A stretch of 64,000 nucleotides of DNA from Methylocystis sp. B8 (GTDB lineage: Bacteria; Pseudomonadota; Alphaproteobacteria; Rhizobiales; Beijerinckiaceae), in contig NZ_VBTZ01000001.1 of NCBI RefSeq assembly GCF_005771425.1, positions 558,001-622,000 of the forward strand, read 5' to 3'. The notes beneath the pieces were generated by a model. The model saw only the letters and a program-made list of their open reading frames with translations. It made no database searches and was not told where the DNA came from. The position numbers and the translations under genes are program-made. Below, in pieces: positions 1 to 8,950 of the stretch (positions are counted from its first letter, which is position 1; each line of letters starts with the position of its first letter).

Positions 1-1074
1 CGTCGCGATCGACCGACATTCGCGATGATCGTCGGCATCCCGCTCATTCAGCTGATGCTTTTCGGATATGCGATCAACACCGATCCGAAACATCTGCCGA
101 CGGCCGTGCTGACGAGCGACGATAGTCCGATCGCGCGCGCGATGATCGGCGCGTTACGCGCGACCGATTATTTCAACATCAAATATGTCGCGCGGGGCGA
201 AACGGACGCCGACAAATTGATCCTGTCGAACAAGGCGCAATTCGTCATTCAAATTCCGCCTGATTTTTCTCGACAGCTGGTTCGCGGCGAAAAGCCGGGG
301 CTTCTGCTCATCGCGGACGCCTCGGACCCGGTCGCGACCTCTGGCGCCATCGCCGCGGCGCTCGGAGCTGCAGATCAGGCGCTCGACCGAGAACTGATAG
401 GGCCGCTCGCCTCGCTCAAGCAGAATGCGCCGCCGTTCGAGATCCGCATACATCGACGCTACAATCCGGCAGGCGAGACCCGCCGCAATATCGTGCCCGG
501 ACTGATCGGTACGATCCTCACCATGACGATGCTGATTTACACGGCGCTGTCGGTGACGCGCGAGATCGAGCGCGGGACAATGGAGGCGTTGCTCGCTATG
601 CCGGTGCGTCCCGTCGAGATTATGCTCGGCAAGATCGCACCCTATGTGGTCGTCGGCGCGGTGCAGATGTCGACGATTCTTATCGTCGCTTCGTTGTTGT
701 TTCAGGTGCCTGTGGTCGGCTCGCTTTTTTTGCTCACCCTGCTGACGCTGCTTTTCATCGTCGCCAATCTCTCGGTGGGCTACACGTTCTCAACTGTGGC
801 GGTGAATCAGCTGCAAGCGATGCAAATGACCTTCTTCTTTTTTCTGCCGAGCATGCTTCTGTCCGGCTTCCTGTTCCCTTTTTATGGGATGCCAACATGG
901 GCGCAATATCTAGGTGAGATAATGCCGCTTACCCATTATCTGCGCATCGTGCGTTCGGTGATGTTGAAGGGCTCCAACTTCGGTAATCTCGCTGTGGACG
1001 CCGGGGCGCTCGCAGCTTTCACGCTTGTCGCGATGAGCGTCGCGGTAATGCGATTCCGGCAAACGCTCGACTGA
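1..1074 (+). CDS. ABC-2 type transporter permease (5' truncated by window edge)
   Basis: Membrane permease of an ABC-2 exporter of the YhhJ/YbhR type, which normally works with an ATPase and an HlyD-like adaptor. The reading frame is open from base 1, and codons before the first ATG (base 25) read as a plausible N-terminal segment (RRDRPTFA before MIVGIPLIQLMLFGYAINTD), so the true start lies outside the window. A first membrane helix is followed by a periplasmic domain of about 130 residues (TDPKHLPTAV onwards), then five hydrophobic segments around the cytoplasmic EIERGTMEALLAMPVRP motif typical of ABC-2 permeases. Function class is clear; the substrate cannot be read from sequence. Confidence 0.9.
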   Translation, partial: RRDRPTFAMIVGIPLIQLMLFGYAINTDPKHLPTAVLTSDDSPIARAMIGALRATDYFNIKYVARGETDADKLILSNKAQFVIQIPPDFSRQLVRGEKPGLLLIADASDPVATSGAIAAALGAADQALDRELIGPLASLKQNAPPFEIRIHRRYNPAGETRRNIVPGLIGTILTMTMLIYTALSVTREIERGTMEALLAMPVRPVEIMLGKIAPYVVVGAVQMSTILIVASLLFQVPVVGSLFLLTLLTLLFIVANLSVGYTFSTVAVNQLQAMQMTFFFFLPSMLLSGFLFPFYGMPTWAQYLGEIMPLTHYLRIVRSVMLKGSNFGNLAVDAGALAAFTLVAMSVAVMRFRQTLD

Positions 1075-1121
1075 CGTTGACGGCCCGACATTGGCGGCCG
1101 AACATTAGCGCGGAGACGAAA

Positions 1122-1325
1122 ATGTCTGAAACGGAAGATCCGCAAACGCGGTTCAACATAATGATGAAGATCGCCGCGATCGCCGCGGTGCTGCTGACCG
1201 GCTACTACGTGTGGTCTTTCTTTGTCAGCAGCCGCTACCAGGCGCTTTGCGGCGCCTCGTATTGGGAGCTGAACAAGACGCAGATCGAATCCTGTGTCGA
1301 CAGAAAAAAGGAACTCGAGAAATAG
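1122..1325 (+). CDS. small single-pass membrane protein, unknown function
   Basis: A 67-residue protein with a short polar N-terminus, one membrane helix (about residues 13-33, MMKIAAIAAVLLTGYYVWSF) and a charged tail with two cysteines (CGASYWELNKTQIESCVDRK). I chose the ATG at 1122 because GGAG lies 6-7 bases upstream; an in-frame ATG at 1077 would add 15 residues but has no ribosome site. It follows the ABC-2 permease on the same strand by 47 bases, so the two may be co-transcribed. I do not recognise a family. The paired cysteines in the presumed periplasmic tail could form a disulfide. Confidence 0.6.
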   Translation: MSETEDPQTRFNIMMKIAAIAAVLLTGYYVWSFFVSSRYQALCGASYWELNKTQIESCVDRKKELEK

Positions 1326-1362
1326 AGCAGTTCCACATCGCGCCTGTCGCGCGGCGCCAGCG

Positions 1363-2319
1363 TCAGAAAAGGAATGCGAGGCTCTGCGCAGCAAATCCGG
1401 CAAAGAGTAGTAGCCCTGCATCGCGGTTTGACCGGAAAAGCCGCAGAGCGGTCGACGGCGCGACATTTTCTCTCGTCTCAGCGATCTGCCATGCGAGATG
1501 CGCCGCATAGGCGGCGACTCCGAGATAGGCGAACCATCCGCCGCCCGCTGCAAACACAGCGGTCACGGCGCTCGCGATTGATGTCGCGTAGAGTGCGCCT
1601 ACCGCTATTTGCACGCGCTTGCCAAAGAGCCGGGCGGTGGAGCGCACGCCAACGATCGCGTCGTCGCGCAAATCCTGAAGCGCATAGATCGTGTCGAACC
1701 CGACCGTCCAAAAAATCGCCGCCGCATAGAGAAAAAGCGCTGGCGCGCCGAGCGCGCCGGTCTGCGCCGTCCAACCGAGCAGCGCCCCATAGGCGAAGGC
1801 GCATCCAAGAATCGCCTGCGGCCAGGAGGTGAAGCGCTTGGCGAAAGGATAGATCAGCACGATCAGCGGAGAGATCAGGCCAAGAGCGATCGTGAGCGCG
1901 TTAAACGAGAGAAGCACCGCGAGCCCAATGAGGCATTGCGCGACGATAAAGGCCAGTGCAGCGCGCGGCGTCACACGCCCGCTCGCAAGCGGCCGTAGGC
2001 GCGTGCGCTCGACTTTGGCGTCAATCTCGCGATCGACATAGTCATTGTAGGTCGAGCCTGCGCCGCGCATGACGACGGCGCCGATGAAAAAGAGCGTCAG
2101 ATGAAAAAGATTCGGCGCTTCGTGCAACGCCGCGGAAGCGAGCGCGCTCGACTCCCAGCAGGGAAGGAGCAGCAGCCACCAGCCGATCGGCCGATCCAGG
2201 CGCGCGAGCTGTATGAACGGAAGTAGCGCGGGCGGCGCGCAGCGGAGCAGCGGATGGTCGGCGATCGCGTCGGGGAGCGCGGGCGCCTCCGACGAATCGC
2301 CGCCTTGCGCTGCGCTCAC
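1363..2319 (-). CDS. ubiA: 4-hydroxybenzoate polyprenyltransferase
   Basis: Attaches the polyprenyl tail to 4-hydroxybenzoate, the membrane step of ubiquinone synthesis. At 318 residues it has the usual UbiA length plus a short N-terminal extension. The two Mg-diphosphate binding motifs are intact: NDYVDREID at residues 92-100 and YALQDLRDD at 212-220, each in a loop between hydrophobic helices. The start overlaps the stop of the upstream secreted-protein gene by four bases, so the two are probably translationally coupled. It converges with the small membrane protein gene at 1122-1325, with 37 bases between stops. Other UbiA-family prenyltransferases are possible, but the motif set and size fit UbiA best. 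Confidence 0.92.
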   Translation of the reverse strand: MSAAQGGDSSEAPALPDAIADHPLLRCAPPALLPFIQLARLDRPIGWWLLLLPCWESSALASAALHEAPNLFHLTLFFIGAVVMRGAGSTYNDYVDREIDAKVERTRLRPLASGRVTPRAALAFIVAQCLIGLAVLLSFNALTIALGLISPLIVLIYPFAKRFTSWPQAILGCAFAYGALLGWTAQTGALGAPALFLYAAAIFWTVGFDTIYALQDLRDDAIVGVRSTARLFGKRVQIAVGALYATSIASAVTAVFAAGGGWFAYLGVAAYAAHLAWQIAETRENVAPSTALRLFRSNRDAGLLLFAGFAAQSLAFLF

Positions 2320-2777
2320 AGAGGCCCGGCGGGCAGTTTCGGCGGCGCCATCATGCCGCCGCCACCGGCGGCCGCCTGTTCGCGTTGCTGTTTCACCTTC
2401 GCCGCCACCGAGCAGGCTTGCGAGGCGAAATTCTGAGTCTTGGCGCGCGCTTCCTTGAAGCTGTCGACGGCATTATCCGGAATGTTGCACCATTCCTTGT
2501 TCTTGGTGAGATAGTTCAGCATCTCGGTTTCGACAGCGGCGAGACGTTTGGCGGCCGGACAGGCGGCTTCGGGGTCCATCTTGCCTTTGCCCGCCTTGCC
2601 AAGATTGTTGAGCGCCTCAATTCCCGCCATGCGCTTTTCGCTCAGCTTCTGAAAATCTTCCTGACAGCTTTGCGCATAGGCGCCGCTCGCGGCGAAAAGC
2701 AGCGTCAAAATCGATAAGCGCGCGAGCGCGCGCAAAAAAGTGACAGCGCCGAGGATCATGGCTCTTGGTCCGCTCAT
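2316..2777 (-). CDS. secreted four-cysteine protein, unknown function
   Basis: A 153-residue protein with a clear signal peptide (hydrophobic core about residues 20-31, cleavage near AYA-QS at 34-36). The mature part has four cysteines (C38, C73, C97, C122), a spacing that suggests two disulfide bonds in a helical periplasmic domain, and ends in a Gly/Pro-rich tail. An alternative ATG at 2759 would shorten the signal peptide by six residues; neither start has a convincing Shine-Dalgarno. It lies directly upstream of ubiA with a four-base overlap. I do not recognise a named family. Confidence 0.7.
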   Translation of the reverse strand: MSGPRAMILGAVTFLRALARLSILTLLFAASGAYAQSCQEDFQKLSEKRMAGIEALNNLGKAGKGKMDPEAACPAAKRLAAVETEMLNYLTKNKEWCNIPDNAVDSFKEARAKTQNFASQACSVAAKVKQQREQAAAGGGGMMAPPKLPAGPL

Positions 2778-2896
2778 CAGGCGTGCAGCATTACCAGCAG
2801 GCTTGCCGGCGACGCAAGTTTTGGCGAACTTGCACGCAACAAAGCGGCGGCTTCATGGCGAGCGCGCGGCGCTCGCGTCTCCGCTAGGAAGCTATT

Positions 2897-3670
2897 GTGT
2901 CTGCTTATGATTTCACAGCTCAGCGCCTCTTTGTCCGCGACGACCTCGCGACAGGCGCCGAACTCGCGCCTTCTGCCGAGGCGTCGAACTATCTGCTCAA
3001 TGTCTTGCGCATGCGCGAAGGCGCGGCGATTCATCTGTTCAATGGCCGCGACGGCGAATTTCGCGCGAGCCTCGCCAATGTCTCGCGCCGCTCCGCAAAA
3101 TTGCGCGTCGGCGAGCGGTTGCGCGAACAAAGCCCGCGCGCCGACCTCGACTATTGCTTCGCGCCGCTAAAGCAGGCGCGGCTCGACTATATGGCGCAAA
3201 AAGCCGCCGAGATGGGCGTGGGCCGCCTCGTCCCGGTGATCACGCACCGCACACAGGTCCGTCGCGTCAATTCGGCGCGGCTTGAAGCCAATGTCATCGA
3301 GGCCGCGGAGCAATGCGGCGTGCTCGCCGTACCTGAGGTGGCGCCCGCCGTCGAACTTGCCGACTTTCTGGCGCATTGGTCTGCGGGGCGGCTCCTTATT
3401 TTTTGCGATGAACACGCCGAATTGGCCAATCCGTTGGACGCGCTCCATGGCCGTACGGCGCGAGGCGGCGTGAGCGTGCTGATCGGACCGGAAGGCGGTT
3501 TCGACGATGCCGAACGTGCGGCCATCGGGCGCCTGCCGAATGTCGTGCGACTTTCACTTGGGCCGCGCGTGCTTCGCGCCGACACGGCCGCCGTAGCGGC
3601 TCTGGCGGTCGTACAGGCGACGATCGGCGACTGGCGTTTGCCAACCGCCGCTGGAACTAAAAATAAATAA
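2897..3670 (+). CDS. rsmE: 16S rRNA m3U1498 methyltransferase
   Basis: SPOUT-class methyltransferase that N3-methylates U1498 of 16S rRNA in the assembled 30S subunit. It has 257 residues, the family length. The N-terminal PUA-like part contains LNVLRMREG and HLFNGRDGEF; the C-terminal knot has KAAEMGVGRLVPV and the diagnostic IGPEGGF (about 196-202) followed by LGPRVLRADTA. The start codon is GTG at 2897, since no in-frame ATG lies before the conserved N-terminus. It is divergent from the ubiA operon, with about 120 bases between. Confidence 0.93.
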   Translation: MSAYDFTAQRLFVRDDLATGAELAPSAEASNYLLNVLRMREGAAIHLFNGRDGEFRASLANVSRRSAKLRVGERLREQSPRADLDYCFAPLKQARLDYMAQKAAEMGVGRLVPVITHRTQVRRVNSARLEANVIEAAEQCGVLAVPEVAPAVELADFLAHWSAGRLLIFCDEHAELANPLDALHGRTARGGVSVLIGPEGGFDDAERAAIGRLPNVVRLSLGPRVLRADTAAVAALAVVQATIGDWRLPTAAGTKNK

Positions 3671-3703
3671 ACAGAAAATAAAGCGTAGCGTTCACATGGC
3701 CTC

Positions 3704-3803
3704 GGCGGATTACCCCGGAGGGCTTCTAAAGACACGATCCTGCCACGATGTTTGTCTCTAGTCGGGTAGCGGGCCGACGTCCTCCTCTGGGGTGACTATC
3801 GCC
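3704..3803. ncRNA. candidate multi-stem structured RNA or leader
   Basis: In the 233-base gap after rsmE the sequence can fold into an ordered structure. A closing helix is made from GGCGG (3704-3708) with TCGCC (3799-3803) and CCCCGGAG (3713-3720) with CTCTGGGG (3785-3792, one G-U pair). Inside are two smaller stems, AGACA (3730-3734) with TGTCT (3753-3757) and GTCGG (3761-3765) with CCGAC (3774-3778). This is a three-way-junction layout. The strand is not decided; plus would make it a leader of the small gene at 3904. I found no match to a riboswitch or 6S RNA consensus that I can recall, so the identity is open and the fold could be chance in GC-rich DNA. Confidence 0.25.
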
Positions 3804-3903
3804 CCTCCGCGTAGCAACGGCGTTTGGTAACCTACTGTCTGGATTGCAAAGCTCCTGAAATCTCGTGCGATGCGCGGATTTGGGGAAGTGGAGCCAAGAA
3901 CTC

Positions 3904-4227
3904 ATGACCCTGGACACCATCAGCCGCAGCAACCGCCTCTATCCAGCGCACTTGCTTGGCCTCATTGCGCTCACTGCGCTGGCGGTCGCGCCGGCGCACG
4001 CTGACAATGTGAGCCAGTGCGCGCAATATGGCGCTGATTATGTTGCGGTTGCGGGATCAAACGGTTGCGTTCGCCTCGGCGGCCATGTCCGCGTGACGAT
4101 GCCCAGAACGCCTGTCGTGCCAATGGGTTATGCGGAAATGCGCCGGGATGGCATGCAGCAAGCCGCCGCGCGTTCCTCGCTGCCCCCGATGGCGCCTTTC
4201 GGACTGCACGACCTTTTCCCACGCTAA
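3904..4227 (+). CDS. small secreted protein with porin N-terminal signature
   Basis: A 107-residue protein. The ATG at 3904 gives a normal signal peptide (hydrophobic core about 17-31, cleavage at AHA-DN). The mature start, CAQYGADYVAVAGSNGCVRL followed by GGHVRV, matches the conserved beginning of alphaproteobacterial Omp2-type porins: a Cys pair, here C39 and C55, around a YGADYVAV...GSNGC loop, then the first strand GGxVR. The protein then stops after about 45 unrelated residues instead of continuing to a full barrel. It could be a porin remnant or a small protein reusing this module. It converges with gshA at 15 bases. Confidence 0.6.
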   Translation: MTLDTISRSNRLYPAHLLGLIALTALAVAPAHADNVSQCAQYGADYVAVAGSNGCVRLGGHVRVTMPRTPVVPMGYAEMRRDGMQQAAARSSLPPMAPFGLHDLFPR

Positions 4228-4242
4228 GCGGTTTCCCAGTAG

Positions 4243-5631
4243 CTATAGCGGCAGGACGCAGTCGGTGAAGGCGGCGTCGATTGCGCCTCCCCAAGCGCCG
4301 TAATAGGCATCCAAGCGCTGCTGCGCCAAGGTGCGTCCGTCTTCTAGAATTGCCTCTAGCGGCGCGAGATAAACGGTCTCGTCGCGTCCATCGGCGTCGA
4401 GCCGCGCGCGGCGGCGCAATCCTGCATTGGCCAGCGCAAGAACGTCGCGGCCGATCTCCCGAAGGCTGCGGCCTTCGATCTTTGCGTCGAGCGCCAGCGC
4501 CGGGACATCGTCGCGAAGCGCTTGGCGGGCGGCGGCGCTCCAACCTTTTGTCAGTTCTCGCGCCTGATCGAGCGCCGCGGCGTCATAAAGGAGACCGGCG
4601 CAAAGCGCGGGGAGCGCTGTGAAATGGGCGCGAGGGCCGGCGTCGGCGCCGCGCATCTCGAGATAGGTTTTCAGCCTCACTTCCGGAAAGATTGTCGAGA
4701 GGTGATTGGCCCAGTCCGACATCGTGGCGCGTTCGCCCGGCAGTTGTTGAAGGCGGCCCGCCATCAAGTCGCGAAAGCTTGCGCCCGCCACGTCGTGATA
4801 AACGTCGCCGCGCTTGACGAAATACATCGGGACGTCAAGCGCATAATCGACATAGCGTTCGAAGCCGAATCCTTCCTCGAAAGCGAAAGGCAGCATGCCG
4901 GTGCGGTCCGGATCGGTATCAAGCCAGATATAGGAGCGCTGCGAGAGCCGGCCGGTCGGCGCCCCGTCGAGAAAAGGCGAGTTTGCGAACATCGCCGTGA
5001 AGAGCGGCTGCAAGGCGAGGCCGACACGCATCTTTTGAACCATGTCGGCCTCGTTGATGAAGTCGACGTTGACCTGGACGGTGGCGGTGCGAAACATCAT
5101 GTCGAGCCCATGCGTGCCGACTTTCGGCATATAGGCTTGCATGATGGCGTAGCGTTGCTTGGGCATCGTCGGCGTCGCGGCGCGCGACCACTTCGGGCTG
5201 GCGCCGAGATCGAGGAAGCCGACGCCAAGCGCGCCCGCGACGGGCGCGAGCGCCGCGAAATGCGCGTCCAGTTCGTTCCGCGTCGAGTGGACATCCGGCA
5301 GCGGCGCGCCGGAGAGTTCGAATTGTCCGCCGGGCTCAAGCGAAATCGCGCCGCCGCCATCAGACTGATAGAGGCCAATTAGCGCATCCCGGTCAAGGAT
5401 CGGCGCCCATCCGAGCGCATCGCGCAAGCCCTCAAGCAACGCCCGCACGCCGCCGCGTCCGCCCGCGCCCTCGTAAGGGACCGGCGCATTGTCAGCGTTA
5501 TAGAAGGGAATCTTCTCATGCTCGGTGCCGATGCGCAGCGGCGCGCTGCCGGTCTTGCAGCCGGCTTCCAGCCATTCGACCAGCATATTGCGCGACGTGA
5601 TCGGCGTCGTGTCGGATACGTCGCGAGCCAT
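4243..5631 (-). CDS. gshA: glutamate-cysteine ligase (plant/alphaproteobacterial type)
   Basis: Catalyses the ATP-dependent joining of glutamate and cysteine, the first step of glutathione synthesis in the cytoplasm. It is 462 residues long and belongs to the class shared by plants and alphaproteobacteria rather than the E. coli class. Characteristic stretches are IGTEHEKIPF near residues 38-47, a Gly-rich segment, GGAISLEPGGQFELSG, YAIMQAYMPKVGTHG and MFRTATVQVNVDF. The second enzyme, gshB, is encoded far away at 42592, so the pathway is not an operon here. A 209-base gap separates its start from the downstream end of the DUF937-like gene; it holds a 9-bp stem (AGCCTCCGC 5739-5747 with GCGGAGGCT 5774-5782) of unknown role. 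Confidence 0.93.
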   Translation of the reverse strand: MARDVSDTTPITSRNMLVEWLEAGCKTGSAPLRIGTEHEKIPFYNADNAPVPYEGAGGRGGVRALLEGLRDALGWAPILDRDALIGLYQSDGGGAISLEPGGQFELSGAPLPDVHSTRNELDAHFAALAPVAGALGVGFLDLGASPKWSRAATPTMPKQRYAIMQAYMPKVGTHGLDMMFRTATVQVNVDFINEADMVQKMRVGLALQPLFTAMFANSPFLDGAPTGRLSQRSYIWLDTDPDRTGMLPFAFEEGFGFERYVDYALDVPMYFVKRGDVYHDVAGASFRDLMAGRLQQLPGERATMSDWANHLSTIFPEVRLKTYLEMRGADAGPRAHFTALPALCAGLLYDAAALDQARELTKGWSAAARQALRDDVPALALDAKIEGRSLREIGRDVLALANAGLRRRARLDADGRDETVYLAPLEAILEDGRTLAQQRLDAYYGAWGGAIDAAFTDCVLPL

Positions 5632-5840
5632 CTACGAGGAATGTTCCGTATTAGAGGAGACGCGCGGCTGTGGCGCGGACGCGCCTGGCGCATGAAGGAA
5701 TCGGGCCGATGGAATTGCAGGAAAGCGCGCGCTGCGCAAGCCTCCGCCGCGCCGGCGGGCGAGTTCTGATGACGCGGAGGCTTTCACTTCTTGATGGCCT
5801 TGGCAGGCCTTGGCGCCGCCGAATCCGTCCAGCTTGCCTT

Positions 5841-6689
5841 TCAGCGCCTGCCGAACATCTGCCCGATGATGCTCTCGATGTCCGATCGTGCGCCGGCGCC
5901 TTGGCCGGGAGCGCTGCGTCCGATCTGCAGCGTCTTCTTGATCTCCTCGATCGCTTGCTCGATCGACGCCTGGTCCATATCGTCCGGCAGGCCCTGTGAG
6001 CCGCCGTCGCGGCCATAGCCTCCGCCCATGGGATCGTCCATCGGACCGCCATAAGGACCTGGCGCGGGACGGCGGCCGCCGCCGAGCAGCGATCCCAATA
6101 TCGATCCCAAGATTGTGCCTAACAGGCCGCCGCCCGTTCCGCCCCGCGACGTCGGCACTGGAGCCGGCTCGGGTTGCGGCGCGCGTCTTCCGCCGCCGAG
6201 CATCTGCTCCAATATTGAGCTGAGCGCGCCGGAATTGACGAGCTGACCCAACACTCCACCGAGACCCCGATTGCTGATGTTTTTGAACAATCCGCCAATG
6301 AGCACAGAGGCGAGCACGGGCAAGAGTTGCGAGAGAATGTCCGGGCGCAGTCCCGTCTCGCGCGCCGCGACCTGAACGACTCGGCCGGCCGCTGCCGGGG
6401 AGCCGAAGAGATCGTCGAGCAGTTGTCGCGACTGGGCGATAGAGTCCGCATCATGCGCGGCGCTCGCCTCATCGAACGCGGCTGCACGTAGCGGAGAAGC
6501 GATATCGCCCAGAAGCCTTTCGAACAGGGAGGGCTCGTCGGCGGCGTGGCTCAGGCCGACTTCGAGCGCCGGCGCCAGGGCTTTGATGGCGCTGTCCATC
6601 TGTTCGTCGGTGAGGCCAAAGCGCTGAGCAAGGTTGGCGACCAGCTGTCCGCCTTGCGCCGACTGCAAAATCTCGTCGACATATGACAT
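5841..6689 (-). CDS. DUF937-like protein
   Basis: A 282-residue protein. The N-terminal two thirds resemble the YidB/DUF937 family: a helical start (MSYVDEILQSAQGGQLVANL), a segment FGLTDEQMDSAIKALAPAL, and repeated hydrophobic Gly-rich helices (VLIGGLFKNI, GLGGVLGQLVNSGALSSILE, GLLGTILGSILGSLLGGG). These are followed by a low-complexity Gly/Pro/Asp linker and a C-terminal helix ending SDIESIIGQMFGRR. There is no signal peptide. The family has no settled biochemical role. It is divergent from ispH across 296 bases that hold no gene I can support, only GC-rich dyads. Confidence 0.7.
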   Translation of the reverse strand: MSYVDEILQSAQGGQLVANLAQRFGLTDEQMDSAIKALAPALEVGLSHAADEPSLFERLLGDIASPLRAAAFDEASAAHDADSIAQSRQLLDDLFGSPAAAGRVVQVAARETGLRPDILSQLLPVLASVLIGGLFKNISNRGLGGVLGQLVNSGALSSILEQMLGGGRRAPQPEPAPVPTSRGGTGGGLLGTILGSILGSLLGGGRRPAPGPYGGPMDDPMGGGYGRDGGSQGLPDDMDQASIEQAIEEIKKTLQIGRSAPGQGAGARSDIESIIGQMFGRR

Positions 6690-6985
6690 GGGGCAGCTCC
6701 GTTCCGTCAGGCCCTGGATACGAGCCCGCCGTTATGGTGTCACAGTCCGGCGGCGCCGCCAATTTGGGCGCGAGAAGCGAAACTTCTGAAGGCCGACGGC
6801 GCTTACAACGCATTGGCGTTGCTTGCCGATGGCGGTCTCGGGGCGGTTCGCTTCGCCCCGGCAGCTTGACACCATCGCCCATGCGCGACATTCCTTGCCG
6901 GCGTTCAGTCCGGTCGATCCGGACGGCCGCGTTTTGGCGCTTGAGCGACTAGCCGCCTCGCGCCGCCTCTGCCAAAGGCGCGAAG

Positions 6986-7954
6986 ATGAACGTTCACCCT
7001 CGGCCCGCAAAGCCGCCGCTGAAAATACTCCTTTGCTCGCCGCGGGGATTTTGCGCAGGCGTGGTGCGCGCAATCGACGCCGTCGAGCGGGCGCTCGCCA
7101 AGTTTGGCCCCCCCGTCTATGTGCGTCACGAGATCGTCCACAATCGCTACGTGGTCGAGTCGCTTAAGGCCAAGGGCGCGGTCTTCGTCGAGGAGCTCGA
7201 CGAGATTCCGACGGCGAACGTTCCGGTCATCTTCTCGGCGCATGGCGTCGCCAAGTCGGTTTCGGCGGCGGCGGCGGAACGTGGACTCCTCGCCATAGAC
7301 GCGACCTGCCCGCTCGTCACGAAAGTGCATCGAGAGGCGGAGATTCATTGGCGGCGCGGCCGGCGTGTATTGCTTGTCGGCCACTCGGGCCATCCCGAAG
7401 TCGTCGGAACGATGGGACAGCTGCCGGAGGGCGTGGTGATTCTGGTCGAATCGGTCGAGGACATCGACAGGCTGAACATCGAAGACGAAACCAATCTCGC
7501 CTATGTGACGCAGACGACTCTGTCGCTCGACGACTCCCAGGAGATTGTCAACGCGCTGACGAAGCGTTTTCCCAAGATCATCGGTCCGCACAAGGAAGAC
7601 ATCTGCTATGCGACGACGAACCGCCAGGCTGCGGTGAAGGAAGTCGCGCCCTATGTCGACGCCGTGATTGTCGTCGGCTCGCCCAATTCATCGAATTCTC
7701 AGCGGCTCCGCGAAGTGGCGGAGCGCGCCGGCGCGCCGGCGCAGCTCGTGCAGGGTCGCGGAGAGATCGACTGGAATATTTTTGGCGATATCTCGTCGCT
7801 CGGAATCACGGCGGGCGCGTCGGCGCCCGAGGTGCTGGTCGAGGAGATCATGGACGCTTTCGCGGAACGTTACGACATTGCCGTCGAAACCATCTCCAGC
7901 GCCGACGAGAACGTGTCTTTCCCTCTTCCCAAGGAGCTGCGGGCGATCGCCTGA
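6986..7954 (+). CDS. ispH: 4-hydroxy-3-methylbut-2-enyl diphosphate reductase
   Basis: Last enzyme of the MEP isoprenoid pathway, a [4Fe-4S] reductase that converts HMBPP to IPP and DMAPP. It has 322 residues. The three cluster cysteines are at C17 ([11 protein letters not shown]), C108 ([12 protein letters not shown]) and C207 ([12 protein letters not shown]). Substrate-binding motifs [24 protein letters not shown] and [12 protein letters not shown] are all present. The ATG at 6986 follows an AAGG. It leads a plus-strand run ispH-thrB-rnhA with a 30-base gap to thrB, so the three genes are probably one transcript. Confidence 0.96.
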   Translation: MNVHPRPAKPPLKILLCSPRGFCAGVVRAIDAVERALAKFGPPVYVRHEIVHNRYVVESLKAKGAVFVEELDEIPTANVPVIFSAHGVAKSVSAAAAERGLLAIDATCPLVTKVHREAEIHWRRGRRVLLVGHSGHPEVVGTMGQLPEGVVILVESVEDIDRLNIEDETNLAYVTQTTLSLDDSQEIVNALTKRFPKIIGPHKEDICYATTNRQAAVKEVAPYVDAVIVVGSPNSSNSQRLREVAERAGAPAQLVQGRGEIDWNIFGDISSLGITAGASAPEVLVEEIMDAFAERYDIAVETISSADENVSFPLPKELRAIA

Positions 7955-7984
7955 GGGCCCGCCTGCGGTGAACGGTCGGCGCTC

Positions 7985-8950
7985 ATGGCCGTCTATACGC
8001 TGGTCGACGATGAGGAGTTGATCGCTTTTCTCGCGACATATGACCTCGGCGAGTTGCTGTCCTGCAAAGGCATCGCTGAGGGCGTCGAGAACTCGAACTA
8101 CTATCTACACACCGGCGCCGGCAGCTTCATCCTCACGCTTTATGAGAAGCGCGTCGCGGAAGCTGATTTACCCTTCTTCCTGGGTTTGATGGAACATCTC
8201 GCCGCCCGCGGCGTGACCTGTCCGTTGCCGGTGAAGAACCGCGCCGGAGTCGCGCTGGGGCGCCTTGCCGATCGGCCTGCCGCTGTCATCACCTTTCTTG
8301 ACGGCTATTCAGTCCATCATCCAGAAGCCGCGCACTGCGCAGCGCTCGGCGCGACTCTGGCGCAACTGCACCTCGCGGGCGCCGACTTCGCGCAACAACG
8401 CCGCAACGCGCTTTCGGTCGAGGGATGGCGGCCGCTTTTTGCGACTTGCGCGTCGCGCGCGGACGAAGTCGCGACGGGATTGCGTGCGCTCGTCGATGCT
8501 GAGCTCGATCATCTGGAGCGGAACTGGCCGCGCGATCTGCCGAGCGGCGTGATCCACGCGGATCTTTTTCCAGACAATGTGTTCTTTCTCGGCGATCGCA
8601 TCTCGGGATTGATCGATTTCTATTTCGCCTGCACCGACGCCTACGCCTATGACCTCGCGATTTGTTTAAACGCCTGGTGCTTTGACGCCGAGCATCGCTA
8701 TCAACCGGAGAAGGGCGCCGCGCTGCTCGAGGCCTATCGGCGCATACGACCGCTTTCGCCTGCAGAGATCGCGGCCTTTCCCACGCTCGCGCGCGGCGCA
8801 GCGCTGCGTTTTCTGCTGACGCGCTACGTCGACTGGCTCAACGTGCCGCCAGGCGCATTAGTGCGTCCAAAGGATCCGCGCGAATATCTCGCCAAGCTCC
8901 GGTTTCACCAATCAGCCGCCGATGCCCGCGTTTATGGCTTCGCCTCATGA
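7985..8950 (+). CDS. thrB: homoserine kinase (APH-fold type)
   Basis: Phosphorylates homoserine on the way to threonine. It is the aminoglycoside-phosphotransferase-like form common in alpha- and gammaproteobacteria, not the GHMP form. It has 321 residues. Motifs: [13 protein letters not shown] near the N-terminus, FILTLYEKR with the ATP-site lysine, and the catalytic loop [14 protein letters not shown] followed by [19 protein letters not shown]. Its TGA overlaps the ATG of rnhA (ATGA), implying coupled translation. The ispH-thrB-rnhA order is one I associate with Hyphomicrobiales genomes. Confidence 0.94.
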   Translation: MAVYTLVDDEELIAFLATYDLGELLSCKGIAEGVENSNYYLHTGAGSFILTLYEKRVAEADLPFFLGLMEHLAARGVTCPLPVKNRAGVALGRLADRPAAVITFLDGYSVHHPEAAHCAALGATLAQLHLAGADFAQQRRNALSVEGWRPLFATCASRADEVATGLRALVDAELDHLERNWPRDLPSGVIHADLFPDNVFFLGDRISGLIDFYFACTDAYAYDLAICLNAWCFDAEHRYQPEKGAALLEAYRRIRPLSPAEIAAFPTLARGAALRFLLTRYVDWLNVPPGALVRPKDPREYLAKLRFHQSAADARVYGFAS

